A stretch of 64,000 bases of DNA from DATKAS01 sp963773315 (GCA_963773315.1 CAVZAF010000005.1:248001-312000), one strand, 5' to 3'; shown: positions 17,883 through 27,315, counted from the first letter of the stretch. The notes: a model not told the origin generated them from the letters alone. Program-made: numbers and translations.

Positions 17883-19490
17883 ATGACTGATGTCCCGTCG
17901 CCCCGCCGATCCTTCTGGGCCTGGTGCCTCGAGAGCGAGGAGCCCACCAAGCAGCAGCGCGACGAGCTCGCATCGAGGCTCTCCGAGCGAGCGGGCACCG
18001 CGATCGTGGCCAAGCCCGTCCCGAAGCTCGACGACGCGACGCTGCGCCCGTCTCGCATCGCGATCCCCGACTCGCTCGCGGCTTGGTGCACCACTGACAC
18101 GTGGGAGCGCGCGTTCCACTCGCACGGCGCCCACTTCACCGATCGCACTCGCGCGTTCGCGCTCGAGTTCCCGAACCCACCCGACGTCGTTGCGCACCCG
18201 TCGACCGAAGCCGAGCTCGCGGCGACCGTCGATTGGTCCGGCAGCAACGGATACGTGGTCGTGCCCTTCGGGGGCGGCAGCTCGGTCGTGTGGGGCGTCA
18301 ACCCTCCCGAGGCCGATGGGATCGTCACGATCGCGCTCGACCGCCTCGACAAGGTGCTCGAGATCGACGAGGCGTCGCGGGCCGCGCGCATCGAGGCCGG
18401 TGTGCTCGGCCCTCACCTCGAAGACCAACTTCGTCCGAGCGGCTACACGCTCCGCCACTTCCCGCAGTCGTTCCGCTTCTCGTCACTCGGAGGATGGATC
18501 GCGACGCGTTCCGGCGGCCACTACGCGACGAACCAGACGCACATCGACGACTTCGTCGAGTCGGTGCGGATGATCACTCCTCGCGGGTGGTGGGAGTCGC
18601 GCCGGCTGCCGGGCAGCGGCGCAGGTCCGTCACCCGACCGGATGGTGATCGGCAGCGAGGGCATCCTCGGGATCATCAGCGAGGCGTGGATGCGCATCCA
18701 GCGCCGGCCCGATCACCGCGCCACGGCCGGGGTCACGTTCGACTCGTGGGATGCCGCGACCGAGGCAGTGCGACAGATCGTGCAGACGAAGCTGTGGCCC
18801 GCGAACTTGCGGGTGCTCGATCCGGCCGAGGCGCACCGCGCCGCAGGGCTCGACGGCGCACACGCGCTCTTGATCATCGGGTTCGAGTCCGACTCGCTCA
18901 GCCAGCGCCACAACATCGGGGAGGCTGTCGAGATCGCGCGAGGGTGCGGGGGCACGATCGACGACGACGAGGTGCGCGTGAGCGACGGGAGCGCGGCACC
19001 CACCGGACGCGAAGGCGCGGTGGGTGCGTGGCGTGATGCGTTCATCGGTGTCGGGCTCGGCGTCGACACGAGCCTGGGCCTCGTCGCCGACACGTTCGAG
19101 ACGGCGATCACGTGGGATCGGTGGCCCGACTTCGACGCGGAGGTGCGTGACCGTGTGAGCAAGACGCTCACGCAGGTCTTCGGGCACCAGCCGATGCTCT
19201 CGTGTCGGTTCACGCACGCCTACACCGATGGGCCCGCGCCCTACTACACGTGGTCCGGGATGGGCCGGCAAGGCTCCGAGATCTCGATGTGGGAAGACGT
19301 GAAGCACGCGGCGGCCGAGGCCGTGCTCGACGCGGGCGGCACGATCACCCACCATCACGCGGTGGGGCGCATGCACCGACCTCAGTACGACCGGCAACGC
19401 CCCGAGCTCTTCGCCGAGGCGCTCCGCGCGGCGAAGGCCGCGGTCGACCCCGGCGGCGTGATGAACCCCGGCGTGCTCATCGACCCGTGA
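17883..19490 (+). CDS. FAD-linked oxidase of the alkyldihydroxyacetonephosphate-synthase type
   Basis: The 535-residue protein has an FAD-binding PCMH domain (VVPFGGGSSVVWGV as the pyrophosphate loop, then LEIDEASRAARIEAGVLGPHLED and the long Gly-rich SSLGGWIATRSGGHYATN). Near the C-terminus ITHHHAVGRMHRPQY matches the His cluster of alkyl-DHAP synthase, which exchanges an acyl for an ether-linked alkyl chain on DHAP. That points to ether lipid synthesis, but bacterial homologues often have other or unknown substrates. I start at ATG 17883; ATG 17868 in frame adds five residues. Its stop overlaps the macro-domain start by one base. Confidence 0.8.
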   Translation: MTDVPSPRRSFWAWCLESEEPTKQQRDELASRLSERAGTAIVAKPVPKLDDATLRPSRIAIPDSLAAWCTTDTWERAFHSHGAHFTDRTRAFALEFPNPPDVVAHPSTEAELAATVDWSGSNGYVVVPFGGGSSVVWGVNPPEADGIVTIALDRLDKVLEIDEASRAARIEAGVLGPHLEDQLRPSGYTLRHFPQSFRFSSLGGWIATRSGGHYATNQTHIDDFVESVRMITPRGWWESRRLPGSGAGPSPDRMVIGSEGILGIISEAWMRIQRRPDHRATAGVTFDSWDAATEAVRQIVQTKLWPANLRVLDPAEAHRAAGLDGAHALLIIGFESDSLSQRHNIGEAVEIARGCGGTIDDDEVRVSDGSAAPTGREGAVGAWRDAFIGVGLGVDTSLGLVADTFETAITWDRWPDFDAEVRDRVSKTLTQVFGHQPMLSCRFTHAYTDGPAPYYTWSGMGRQGSEISMWEDVKHAAAEAVLDAGGTITHHHAVGRMHRPQYDRQRPELFAEALRAAKAAVDPGGVMNPGVLIDP

Positions 19491-19936
19491 TGCGCGAAGT
19501 CGAAGGGGACCTGCTGCGAATTGCCGGCCGCGGTGAGGCGATCGGCCACGGCTGCAACTGCGACGGCGTGATGGGCGGGCTCGCCGCTCATGTCGAGTCG
19601 CACTGGCCGGCGCTCGCAGCCGACTACCACGCCGCCTGCCGCTCGGGCACGTTCACGCTCGGCGGCGTGCTCCCGTGGCTCGACAAGGCATCCGGCGTGT
19701 GGATCTACAACCTCGCGACCCAGCAGCACCCCGGTGCCGACGCTCGCCTCGACGCGATCGACTCTTCGGTGCGGGCCGCGATCGAGCACGGCCGAGCGCA
19801 CGACGTGGCGACGATCTACCTCCCCCGCATCGGGGCAGGCATCGGCGGCCTCCGGTGGGAGGACGTGTGGTCGACACTCGCCGCGGTGTCCGTCGACAAC
19901 GACGCCGTCGAGCTCGTCGTCGTCACGAAGCCCTGA
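19490..19936 (+). CDS. Macro-domain ADP-ribose-binding protein
   Basis: The 148-residue protein is a stand-alone macro domain of the Appr-1''-p processing type: GDLLRIAGRGEAIGHGCNCDGVMGGLAAHV gives the ADP-ribose-contacting loop, and IYLPRIGAGIGGLRWEDVW gives the second phosphate loop. It probably binds or hydrolyses ADP-ribose derivatives in the cytoplasm. The ATG overlaps the upstream stop (TGATG), so it is translated with the flavoenzyme gene; no ADP-ribosyltransferase is visible nearby. Confidence 0.85.
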   Translation: MREVEGDLLRIAGRGEAIGHGCNCDGVMGGLAAHVESHWPALAADYHAACRSGTFTLGGVLPWLDKASGVWIYNLATQQHPGADARLDAIDSSVRAAIEHGRAHDVATIYLPRIGAGIGGLRWEDVWSTLAAVSVDNDAVELVVVTKP

Positions 19937-19950
19937 CTACAAGAGCGCGA

Positions 19951-20139
19951 CTACAAGACTGTGATGACGATGAGCAGGGCGATGACGCCCACCGCGAGCA
20001 GCAGACCGACCAACCACGGCCATCTGCCGAAGTAGCCGCGCCGAGTCTCAGCCTCGTACTCCTGGTTCGCCGGCGTGCCGACCTTGGCCAGGTGGCTGTG
20101 GCTCCCCTTCTTCCGCGGCTTGCTCGTGCTCGATCCCAT
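19951..20139 (-). CDS. Small single-pass membrane protein
   Basis: The 62-residue product has a basic N-terminal third (SSTSKPRKKGSHSHLAKVG), then NQEYEAETRRGYFGRWP and a single C-terminal helix of about 20 residues. I start at ATG 20139; TTG 20148 is also in frame and lies just after the NUDIX stop. Small tail-anchored proteins of this layout are common in actinobacteria, but I do not recognise the family. Confidence 0.6.
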   Translation of the reverse strand: MGSSTSKPRKKGSHSHLAKVGTPANQEYEAETRRGYFGRWPWLVGLLLAVGVIALLIVITVL

Positions 20140-20149
20140 GCGCGGCAAC

Positions 20150-20718
20150 CTAGCCGTGGTCGAGCAGCAAGAGGTCCTCGACGCGCCGCAGCGTCTCTCG
20201 CAGGTTGTCCTCGCCGGTGAGCGCGCGCGCCTCGTCGAACGTGACCCATCGCATCGGCGCGGATGGGCTCTCGGGGCGAGCCGCGTCCGGTGTCGAGGTG
20301 GCGAGCACGTACCGCAGGTCGGCGTGCTCGTGCGCGGGCTCCCCCTTTCCCGCGGGCACGGGGACGATCACGACATGGATCGGCAGCCGCTCTGCTGCTG
20401 CCGGCCACACATCGAGATCGGCGAGTCCGGTCTCCTCCTGCGCCTCTCGGAGCGCGATCCGGCGAACGGATCGACTTCACCCGGATCGCCGTGCCCGCCC
20501 ACTTGCAGCCAGGCCTGCTGCCGTTCGTGCCAGCGCAAGAGCACCCGCCGAGTCGCGGGATGCACGATCAACGCACTTCCTGTGCAGTGCAGCAGTGCGG
20601 TTCGGTCCCACGGCGTCCCGCCGTCGACCACGACCGTGACGCGCTGCAGATCGAGGCGCTCGAGCTCGGTGCGCGCACGGTAGCGCTCGAGCACATCATG
20701 AAGCGGCGCCGAAGCCAC
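20150..20718 (-). CDS. NUDIX hydrolase, one frameshift
   Basis: The N-terminal part from GTG 20718 (VLERYRARTELERLDLQRVTVVV ... LIVHPATRRVLLRWHERQQAWLQVGGHGDPGEVDPFA) and the continuation ALREAQEETGLADLDVW in another frame together form the NUDIX box GX5EX7REXXEEXG. The break lies near 20455-20465, in CGGATCGCGCTCCG. The C-terminal part runs to 20150. A repaired protein of about 190 residues is typical. It would hydrolyse a nucleoside diphosphate linked to some moiety X. Divergent from the ABC ATPase gene. Confidence 0.75.
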
Positions 20719-20744
20719 GCGCCAAAGTATCGTCCGCGGCGCAG

Positions 20745-21515
20745 ATGCACCGCCGGTCCTCGTCTCCCGAGCTCCTCGAGCTCGAGCTGTTGGACACAGA
20801 GGTCACCGCTCGCGCGCCGCGACGCGCTGACGAAGTCCTCAGCGTCGAGAACCTCAGCGCACGTCTCGGTCGGCGGGTCGTGATCCGTGACGTGGACTTG
20901 CACGTGTGCGCGGGTGAGATCGTCGCGCTCGTCGGGCACAACGGAAGCGGCAAGACCACCACCCTGCGCGCCGTCGCCGGACTCACCGCTGCGGAGAGAG
21001 GTGTGGTCGAGATCGCGGGTCAGCGCGCCGTCAGATACGTGCCGACCGAACGCTCGGTGTTCGCCGATCTCTCTGTGCGCGACAACCTCTGGCTGGGAGC
21101 AGGACGCGCCACCCCTGCAGTCCGCTCTGCCCGCGCGGAGACAGCCCTCACGCTCTTCCCCGAGCTGCGCAGCCGCATCGACCAGCGCGCCGGCGTGCTC
21201 AGTGGTGGCGAGCAGCGACTCGTGGCGTTCGCGATCGCGCTGATGGGCGAGCCCCGGCTGTTGCTCGTGGACGAACCCACGCAGTTCCTCGGACCGACCG
21301 CTACTCGTCGAGTGCTCGAGGCGCTCCGTCGCCTGAGCGACGAGGGAGGTGTTGCCGTGCTGATGGCCGAGACGAACATCGCGGCTGTCGCTCGAACCGC
21401 GGACCGGGTCTACGTCATCACCAACGGCTCGATCACATCGGAGCATCCGGGCGCCGCGCTCCGAGCAATGGATCCCCGATCGTGGTGGCGTCTGCTCAAT
21501 CAGGCGCCGCGGTGA
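20745..21515 (+). CDS. LivF-type ABC transporter ATP-binding protein, unpaired
   Basis: The 256-residue ATPase has Walker A GHNGSGKTTT, signature LSGGEQRL (normally LSGGQQ/E), Walker B LLLVDEPTQFLGP and an H-loop position occupied by AETN, not the usual xEHN/EQN. Overall it is closest to LivF ATPases of branched-chain amino acid transporters. The Liv operon 1.6 kb downstream already has its own LivF, so this is a second, diverged copy, perhaps for an alternative ligand or a degenerate duplicate. The weak switch His suggests altered turnover. Confidence 0.75.
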   Translation: MHRRSSSPELLELELLDTEVTARAPRRADEVLSVENLSARLGRRVVIRDVDLHVCAGEIVALVGHNGSGKTTTLRAVAGLTAAERGVVEIAGQRAVRYVPTERSVFADLSVRDNLWLGAGRATPAVRSARAETALTLFPELRSRIDQRAGVLSGGEQRLVAFAIALMGEPRLLLVDEPTQFLGPTATRRVLEALRRLSDEGGVAVLMAETNIAAVARTADRVYVITNGSITSEHPGAALRAMDPRSWWRLLNQAPR

Positions 21516-21617
21516 CGGTCCGGTAACATCGCGCAACTGCCCGGAGCCGTTCGACCAGGAGCTCCCCCCGGCAGATGACACTCTCCTGAACCCCCCTGAC
21601 CGGAGACCTTCACCACC

Positions 21618-22247
21618 GTGGCGAGCCTGAGTGAAGTCGCGATCCAGCGCGTGCCGTCGACATCGAGAGGACGCCGCACGCGCGCTCAACTGGTGTCCGG
21701 CGCCCGCGCCGCGTTCGAGAAGAACGGCTACCTCGACACCCGCGTGGTCGACATCGCGGCCGAGGCCGACGTTTCGTACGGCACCTTCTACACCTACTTC
21801 ACCTCGCGCGAAGAGATCTTCGCCGAGGTCGTCGACGAGCTGCTGGCCGACTTCCAGGCGATCGCGCACGCCGAGCCACGCGTCGGCTCCACTCCCGCGG
21901 CGCGGATCGCGCGGTCGAACCGCGGGTACCTGCGTGCCTATCGCAAGAACGCGCGCATGATGGCCGTGCTCGAGCAGGCCGCGACCTTCACCGACGAACT
22001 CATGGCCGTTCGACGGAACACCCGCGGCTATTGGGTCGATCGATCGCGCCAGGCGATCGAGCGGTGGCAAGCCGAAGGTCTCGTCGACGGCTCGATTGAT
22101 CCCCACTACGCCGCGACGTGTCTCGGCGCGATGGTGAACCGATCCGCGTACGTGTGGATGGTCTTGGGCGAGCCCTACGACGAGGACGTCGCGGTCGAGC
22201 AGCTGACGCAGCTGTACTGCCGGTCGCTCGGCCTTCCCACCGATTGA
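21618..22247 (+). CDS. TetR-family regulator, likely controls the adjacent catabolic locus
   Basis: The 209-residue protein has an N-terminal TetR helix-turn-helix (RRTRAQLVSGARAAFEKNGY, then VVDIAAEADVSYGTFYTYF) and an all-helical ligand domain. Start GTG 21618. It lies directly upstream of the Liv operon in the same direction. Two copies of a 20-bp inverted repeat, at 22310 (before the transporter) and 29093 (between the two acyl-CoA ligase genes), have the size and symmetry of a TetR operator, and this protein is the nearest candidate to bind them. The inducer would be a substrate or CoA ester of the pathway. Confidence 0.85.
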   Translation: MASLSEVAIQRVPSTSRGRRTRAQLVSGARAAFEKNGYLDTRVVDIAAEADVSYGTFYTYFTSREEIFAEVVDELLADFQAIAHAEPRVGSTPAARIARSNRGYLRAYRKNARMMAVLEQAATFTDELMAVRRNTRGYWVDRSRQAIERWQAEGLVDGSIDPHYAATCLGAMVNRSAYVWMVLGEPYDEDVAVEQLTQLYCRSLGLPTD

Positions 22248-22309
22248 CATCATTCCGCGCGACACCAATCAGTTGCACCCCTCTCAGCCGTGAGGTATGA
22301 ATCGGCCTG

Positions 22310-22329
22310 AGTTGATACGAGTGTCAACT
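22310..22329. promoter_or_regulatory. TetR-type operator, site 1 (upstream of the Liv operon)
   Basis: AGTTGATACGAGTGTCAACT is an imperfect 20-bp palindrome whose half-sites AGTTGA and TCAACT equal those of site 2 at 29093. It ends 72 bp before the transporter start at 22402. Confidence 0.7.
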
Positions 22330-22401
22330 CTGCCCTACACACCGAGCGATCCGCCGACGCGCGGACCTCGGACCTGGGGATTCACAGCGCAGGGGGGAAC
22401 A

Positions 22402-23811
22402 TTGAGCGACCGAGAACTGGACCGGTTGACCCGCGAAGGCATGAGCCGGCGAAAGATGCTCAAGGGCATCGGCATCGCCGGCGCCGCGATCGCGGTGAGT
22501 CCCGCCGTCCTGGCGGCGTGCGGTGACGACAGCGGAAGCAGTGCCGCGACCACGGCTGGCGGGGGCGGCGCCGCGACGACGGGCGCCGCCGGCGCGGCGA
22601 CCACCGGGGCAGCCGCGACCGGCGATGCCGGCGCCACGTTGGCCAAGCTGCTGGGGATCGACGCGGCCACCGCCGGCGCCGGCAAGGACTTCAAGATGGG
22701 CAACGTGCTGGCCCTGACAGGCAGCGGGTCGTTCTACGGCAAGACGATGACCCGCGGCACCGACCTCGCCGTCGAGCACATCAAGGCGGCCGGTGGGCCG
22801 AACATCGCCGTGAAGTACTACGACCACAAGTCCGGCGACGCCGCGGCCGGCAAGCAGGCCATCACCGAGCTCGGCAACGCTGGCTACCCGGCCAAGCTCG
22901 CCTCGTATGTCGACGATCTCGGGGCGATGCTCGCGGGCACAGCCCAATACAAGATGTTCACCCTGGACGGCGGCGGCGGCACGTCCATCTTCGGACAGGG
23001 CCAGCCGTTCTTCTGGGGCACCCGGGCGATCACGCCGAACGATCCGTTGCCCGGGCTCTTCAAGTGGACCAAGGAGACTTACCCCAACGCGAAGACCGTC
23101 GGTCTGACGGGGTGGGACATCGGCGAGCCCAACAACACCACGGTCAAGACAGACGTCCTGAAGAAGATCGCCGCCGCGGGCTACACGTTCAACGGCTTGT
23201 ACGAGCTCTTCCCGGTGGGCACCCAGGACTTCAGCGCGGTGTTCCCGAAGCTCAAGGCAAACGAGCCCGACATCCTGCTCCTCGGCGCCTACGGCCAGGA
23301 TCCCGGTTCCTTCGTGAACCAGTCGGTCACCGCCGGCCTCAAGGCGACGATCCTCGGCTTCGAGTTCACTCCTGATGGCGTGAACGCGTCCAAGGGCTCG
23401 TACGACACCGTCGGCTGGACCTTTGCGTACGACTACTTCGACGCGTCCAATCCCATCAGCCCGCTCGCGAAGCTCTTCGTCAGCGAGTTCAAGGCGAAGT
23501 ACGGCGAGGACCCGGACTTCTACGCCGCCAACTTCTACGAGAACACGCTCGTGATGTGGGAGGTAATCCGTCGGGTCCTGAAGAAGGGCGGCGACATCAA
23601 CGACGGCGCCCAGCTCGACCAGGCCCTGCAGGACAACCTGACGGTGGTGAGCGTGTACGGCGGCGACGCCAGCACGGTCGGCACCTACACCCTCGACCCG
23701 AAGACCCACTCGGTGGTCAAGCGGGGAATGGGCGTGTTCGAGTACAAGGACGGAAAGGTGACGCCGAAGGCGTTCTTCGGGATCGACGGAGCCGATTTCA
23801 AGGACGCCTGA
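22402..23811 (+). CDS. Substrate-binding lipoprotein of a Liv-type ABC transporter
   Basis: The protein has a twin-arginine-like signal (MSRRKMLKGIGIAGAAIA) ending in lipobox VLAAC, an Ala/Thr/Gly-rich tether and a periplasmic-binding-protein type 1 fold (FKMGNVLALTGSGSFYGKTMTRGTDLAVEHIKAAGG). I choose TTG 22402 because it follows AGGGGGGAA by four bases. The longer in-frame start at 22297 would place the operator inside the coding region and add 35 residues with no signal-like features. It would capture the ligand for the LivH/LivM-G/LivF proteins encoded next. In this context the ligand is probably not an amino acid but the carbon source degraded by the neighbouring enzymes. Confidence 0.85.
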   Translation: MSDRELDRLTREGMSRRKMLKGIGIAGAAIAVSPAVLAACGDDSGSSAATTAGGGGAATTGAAGAATTGAAATGDAGATLAKLLGIDAATAGAGKDFKMGNVLALTGSGSFYGKTMTRGTDLAVEHIKAAGGPNIAVKYYDHKSGDAAAGKQAITELGNAGYPAKLASYVDDLGAMLAGTAQYKMFTLDGGGGTSIFGQGQPFFWGTRAITPNDPLPGLFKWTKETYPNAKTVGLTGWDIGEPNNTTVKTDVLKKIAAAGYTFNGLYELFPVGTQDFSAVFPKLKANEPDILLLGAYGQDPGSFVNQSVTAGLKATILGFEFTPDGVNASKGSYDTVGWTFAYDYFDASNPISPLAKLFVSEFKAKYGEDPDFYAANFYENTLVMWEVIRRVLKKGGDINDGAQLDQALQDNLTVVSVYGGDASTVGTYTLDPKTHSVVKRGMGVFEYKDGKVTPKAFFGIDGADFKDA

Positions 23812-23832
23812 GCCCCTCGGAGGAGTTCTTCA

Positions 23833-24756
23833 TTGATCTTCGGGGTGCTCGACACAGAAACGGTCGCGCAGCTGACCCTCAACGGCATCTTCCGTGGCGC
23901 CGCCTACGGGATCTTGGGGGTCGGCTTCGCTCTCATCCTGGGCGTCACGGGCCGGTTCCACTTCGCGTATGCGTTCACCTACACGCTCGCGGCGTACATG
24001 GTGTTCACGTTCAAGGATCGGGTGGGGTTGCCGTTCTGGGTCGCCGTGGTCGCAGGCATCGTCGTGGTCGCGATCCTCGGCTCGGGGATCGAGCGGTTCA
24101 TCTACCGCCCGCTCGCGGTGCGAGCGGGCGCCACCGCGCTGCTCGCGATCTTCGTGGCCTCGCTCGGCATCGCGATCGCCGGCGAGAACATCATCCGGCT
24201 GCTCTGGGGAAGCTCGAGCCAGAACCTGATCGGCCCGAAGCAGGTCGTCTTCAGCCCGTGGAAGGTCAACTTCCTGAACTTCGACGTCTGGCAGTCGGTC
24301 TCGAGCGCGATGTGCGTGGTGATCCTCGCGTTGCTCCTTCGGTACACGTCCCTCGGCCGCTCGATCAAGGCCACGCGAGCCAACCCTGAGCTCGCGCAGA
24401 CGATCGGGATCTCGGCGAACCAGATCTACCTGCTGTGCTTCTTCATCGGCACCCTGCTCTGCGGCGTCGCGGCCTTCTGGTATGGGCTCCAGTACACGAT
24501 CGATCCCGCGATGGGATTCAAGCCGGTGATCTTCGCGTTCGTCGTGGCCTTCCTCGCCGGCACCGCGAGCTCACCGATCCGGGTGTTCCTCACCGGCATC
24601 GCCGTCGCCCTCGTCGAGCAGTACGCCTCGATCTGGCTGTCAGTCCGGTGGACGCAGACCGCCGTCTTCGTAGTGCTCGTCGTCTACCTGTCGTGGCTGT
24701 CGCTGCGGAGCACCGATCCCATGGCGTGGCTGCGGTCCAAGCTGGCCAGGATCTAG
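23833..24756 (+). CDS. livH: LivH-type ABC permease
   Basis: The 307-residue protein has about eight hydrophobic helices and the LivH hallmarks: LTLNGIFRGAAYGILGVGFALILGVTGRFHFAYA at the N-terminus and the cytoplasmic loop GRSIKATRANPELAQTIGIS, which contacts the ATPases. TTG 23833 follows GGAGGAG. It is in the transporter operon, 21 bp after the binding protein and 9 bp before the LivM-LivG fusion. Confidence 0.88.
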   Translation: MIFGVLDTETVAQLTLNGIFRGAAYGILGVGFALILGVTGRFHFAYAFTYTLAAYMVFTFKDRVGLPFWVAVVAGIVVVAILGSGIERFIYRPLAVRAGATALLAIFVASLGIAIAGENIIRLLWGSSSQNLIGPKQVVFSPWKVNFLNFDVWQSVSSAMCVVILALLLRYTSLGRSIKATRANPELAQTIGISANQIYLLCFFIGTLLCGVAAFWYGLQYTIDPAMGFKPVIFAFVVAFLAGTASSPIRVFLTGIAVALVEQYASIWLSVRWTQTAVFVVLVVYLSWLSLRSTDPMAWLRSKLARI

Positions 24757-24765
24757 GAGGCGATC

Positions 24766-26553
24766 GTGCAGATCTGGCTCAACTACCTCGACCAGATCCT
24801 GATCTACGCCGCGTTCGCGCTCTCGCTGAACCTTCTCCTGGGCTACGCCGGTCAGGTCTCGGTCGCGAGCGCGGCGTTCGGGGCGATCGGCGGCTACACG
24901 ATGGGCTACCTCGTGATGACCCACGGGTGGAACTTCCTGCCGACGGCCATCATCGGCATGCTCTTCGCGTTCCTCGCCGGGACGCTGGTTTCGCTCCCCG
25001 CACAAAAGCTCTCCGGGGAGTACCTCATCCTGCTGACGCTCGCGATCTCCTCCGTGATCCTCGGGGTGTTCACGACGTTCCCCCAGCTCGGGGGCACCTA
25101 CGGCCTGATCAGCATTCCGCAGCCGGAGTTCTTCGGGTGGACCATGCGCCGGCCGAGCGACTGGGTGATCCCCACGCTCGTGCTGATGGTGTTCACGTAC
25201 ACGGTGTGCTGGCGCCTCGGTGAGTCCGCGTTCGGTCGCGTCCTGAAGGGGGTCCGCGAGGACGGAGAGGCGACACAAGCGCTCGGCAAGAACGTGTTCG
25301 CGTACAAGGTGGGCGTCTTCGGCATCACCGCAGGCTTGGCGGGACTCGCGGGCGCGTTCTACTCAGGATGGCTCGGCCTCGCCACTCCGAGCGTCTTCGG
25401 CTTCGCGTTCGCCCTCACGCTCTTCGCGATCGTGATCTTCGGCGGCATGGCAAACCTCACCGGCTCGATCCTCGGCGCCGCCGCCGTCACCCTGCTCGAG
25501 CCCGTCCTGCGGCGCACGATCCACACCGATCCGGCGAAGGCGAGCCTGTACCAGCTCGTCATCTATGGGGTCGCGCTCGTCGTGCTCATGATGGTGCGGC
25601 CACAAGGCGTCTTGCCGGAAGGGTTCTCGGTGTGGCGCCGCATCCGGCACGGGCGGGCGCCGAGGGGCAGGGTCGAAATGGACGAGATGTGGGAGCCGCA
25701 TCCGGGAGCACGAGTCCACCAGCCCGGAGCGATCGACATCGACGACGCCGAGCGGGATCGCCAGGTCGGACGCGAGGACGTGTGGCAGAACGCGCCAGTG
25801 GTGCTCGAGGCCCGTGGCATCACGAAGAGCTTCGGAGGCATCGTCGCCGCCGAGGACCTCGACTTCGATCTCCGCCGGGGCACGATCACGGCCCTCGTCG
25901 GGCCGAACGGCGCCGGCAAGACCACGGCGTTCAACCTGCTGACCGGGTTCATCCGACCCGACCGCGGCAGCGTCAAGCTGAACGGCACCGAGCTCGTGGG
26001 GCTCTCCCCCGACAAGGTGGCGCGCCTCGGTCTCGTGCGCTCCTTTCAGAACGTGCGCCTCTTCAACCGGATCTCGTGCGTCCAGAACGTGATGCTCGCG
26101 GTGCAGAACCAACCGGGCGAGAACGTCGTGAAGCTGACGTTCGGCGGAACCGGGCCAACGCGCGGGGAGCGAGAGACCCGCGAGAAGGCGATGGGGTGGC
26201 TCAGCTTCGTCGGGATGAAGGACTTCGCCGACGTCCCCGCCGGCGCGCTGAGCTACGGCCAGACGAAGCTCGTCTCGCTCGCACGAGTCCTCGCCACCGA
26301 GGCCGACGTGCTGCTGCTCGACGAGCCTGCGTCCGGCATCGACACCAAATGGGTCGACACCATGCTCGACCTCGTCGAAGCGGTGAAGGAGCAGGGTCGC
26401 ACGGTGTGCATCGTCGAGCACAACCTCCACGTCGTGTCGAGGCTTGCGGATCACACCTACTTCATGGAGCTCGGGCGCATCACCGCGGAGGGCACCGTCG
26501 CCGAGCTCACCAGCTCGCCCGAGCTCGCGGAGGCGTACTTTGGAACGGCTTGA
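24766..26553 (+). CDS. LivM permease fused to LivG ATPase
   Basis: One 595-residue ORF joins a LivM permease (about residues 1-300; ASAAFGAIGGYTMGYLVMTH, GRVLKGVREDGEATQALGKN) to a LivG ATPase (about 345-595; ARGITKSFGGIVAAEDLDFDL, Walker A GPNGAGKTT, signature LSYGQ, Walker B VLLLDEPASGID, His in CIVEHNLH). LivM-LivG fusions are known in actinobacteria, so this is not an artefact. Start GTG 24766 after AGGAGG. The LivF start overlaps its 3' end. Confidence 0.9.
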   Translation: MQIWLNYLDQILIYAAFALSLNLLLGYAGQVSVASAAFGAIGGYTMGYLVMTHGWNFLPTAIIGMLFAFLAGTLVSLPAQKLSGEYLILLTLAISSVILGVFTTFPQLGGTYGLISIPQPEFFGWTMRRPSDWVIPTLVLMVFTYTVCWRLGESAFGRVLKGVREDGEATQALGKNVFAYKVGVFGITAGLAGLAGAFYSGWLGLATPSVFGFAFALTLFAIVIFGGMANLTGSILGAAAVTLLEPVLRRTIHTDPAKASLYQLVIYGVALVVLMMVRPQGVLPEGFSVWRRIRHGRAPRGRVEMDEMWEPHPGARVHQPGAIDIDDAERDRQVGREDVWQNAPVVLEARGITKSFGGIVAAEDLDFDLRRGTITALVGPNGAGKTTAFNLLTGFIRPDRGSVKLNGTELVGLSPDKVARLGLVRSFQNVRLFNRISCVQNVMLAVQNQPGENVVKLTFGGTGPTRGERETREKAMGWLSFVGMKDFADVPAGALSYGQTKLVSLARVLATEADVLLLDEPASGIDTKWVDTMLDLVEAVKEQGRTVCIVEHNLHVVSRLADHTYFMELGRITAEGTVAELTSSPELAEAYFGTA

Positions 26554-27304
26554 CACCGAGCGCGACGGCGATGCCGTCGTCGCGAACGGCGACGGTCGTG
26601 TGCCCCTTCTCTCGGTCGAGCAGCTGCAGGCGGGGTGGGGGCGAAAGCACGTCGTCTACGACGTGGATCTCCACGTCTACGAGGGCGAGATCGTCGGCAT
26701 CCTCGGCCACAACGGCAGCGGGAAGTCGACGACCATCAAGGCGATCCTCGGCACGAACCCGGCGATGGGCGGCAAGGCCGTGTACGCCGGCCGCGACGTC
26801 ACCCGCGCCGGCTCGAAGTCCAACGTGCGCGCCGGTATGGCGCTCATCCCCTCCGAGCGCTTCGTCTTCGCCGATCTCACCGTGCTCGACAACCTCCTGC
26901 TCGGCGGTGCGAACATCGCCGACGCGAGCAGGCGTGCCGAGCGCCTCGAGCTCGTCTACGACCTGTTCCCGATCCTGCGCGATAGGTCGACACAGCCCGC
27001 CGGCACCCTGTCGGGCGGGCAGCAGCGCATGGTCAGCCTCGGCCTTGCGCTCATGTCAGGCCCGAAGCTGTTGATGCTCGACGAGCCTTCGCTCGGGCTC
27101 GCGCCGAGTGTCGTCCGCCAGATCTTCGACACGGTCCGGCATCTCGCGGACACCGACGGCCTCTCGGTGCTGTTGCTCGAGCAGAACGTCGCCCAGGCCC
27201 TGCGCATCGTCGACCGCGTGTACGTCATGCGCTCCGGGCGGGTGATCCTCGAAGAGACCGTCGCGCAGATGCGTGCCCGAGACTCGTACTGGGACCTCTT
27301 CTGA
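26540..27304 (+). CDS. livF: LivF-type ABC ATPase
   Basis: The 254-residue protein has Walker A GHNGSGKSTT, signature LSGGQQRM, Walker B LLMLDEPSLGLAP and the switch region LLLEQNV typical of LivF. The TTG at 26540, preceded by GCGGAGGCG and overlapping the LivG stop by 14 bases, gives the best start. It completes the five-part transporter. A GC-rich hairpin at 27316-27338 follows the stop. Confidence 0.88.
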   Translation: MERLDTERDGDAVVANGDGRVPLLSVEQLQAGWGRKHVVYDVDLHVYEGEIVGILGHNGSGKSTTIKAILGTNPAMGGKAVYAGRDVTRAGSKSNVRAGMALIPSERFVFADLTVLDNLLLGGANIADASRRAERLELVYDLFPILRDRSTQPAGTLSGGQQRMVSLGLALMSGPKLLMLDEPSLGLAPSVVRQIFDTVRHLADTDGLSVLLLEQNVAQALRIVDRVYVMRSGRVILEETVAQMRARDSYWDLF

Positions 27305-27315
27305 TCTCGGCGCCG

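Noticed and set aside
20568..22268. Long minus-strand frame across the ABC ATPase and TetR genes
   Set aside because: Only its first part overlaps the NUDIX N-terminus in another frame; the plus-strand proteins are unambiguous.
22297..22401. Upstream ATG for the binding protein at 22297
   Set aside because: It would extend across the operator and add non-signal sequence; TTG 22402 has the ribosome-binding site and precedes the Tat-type signal.
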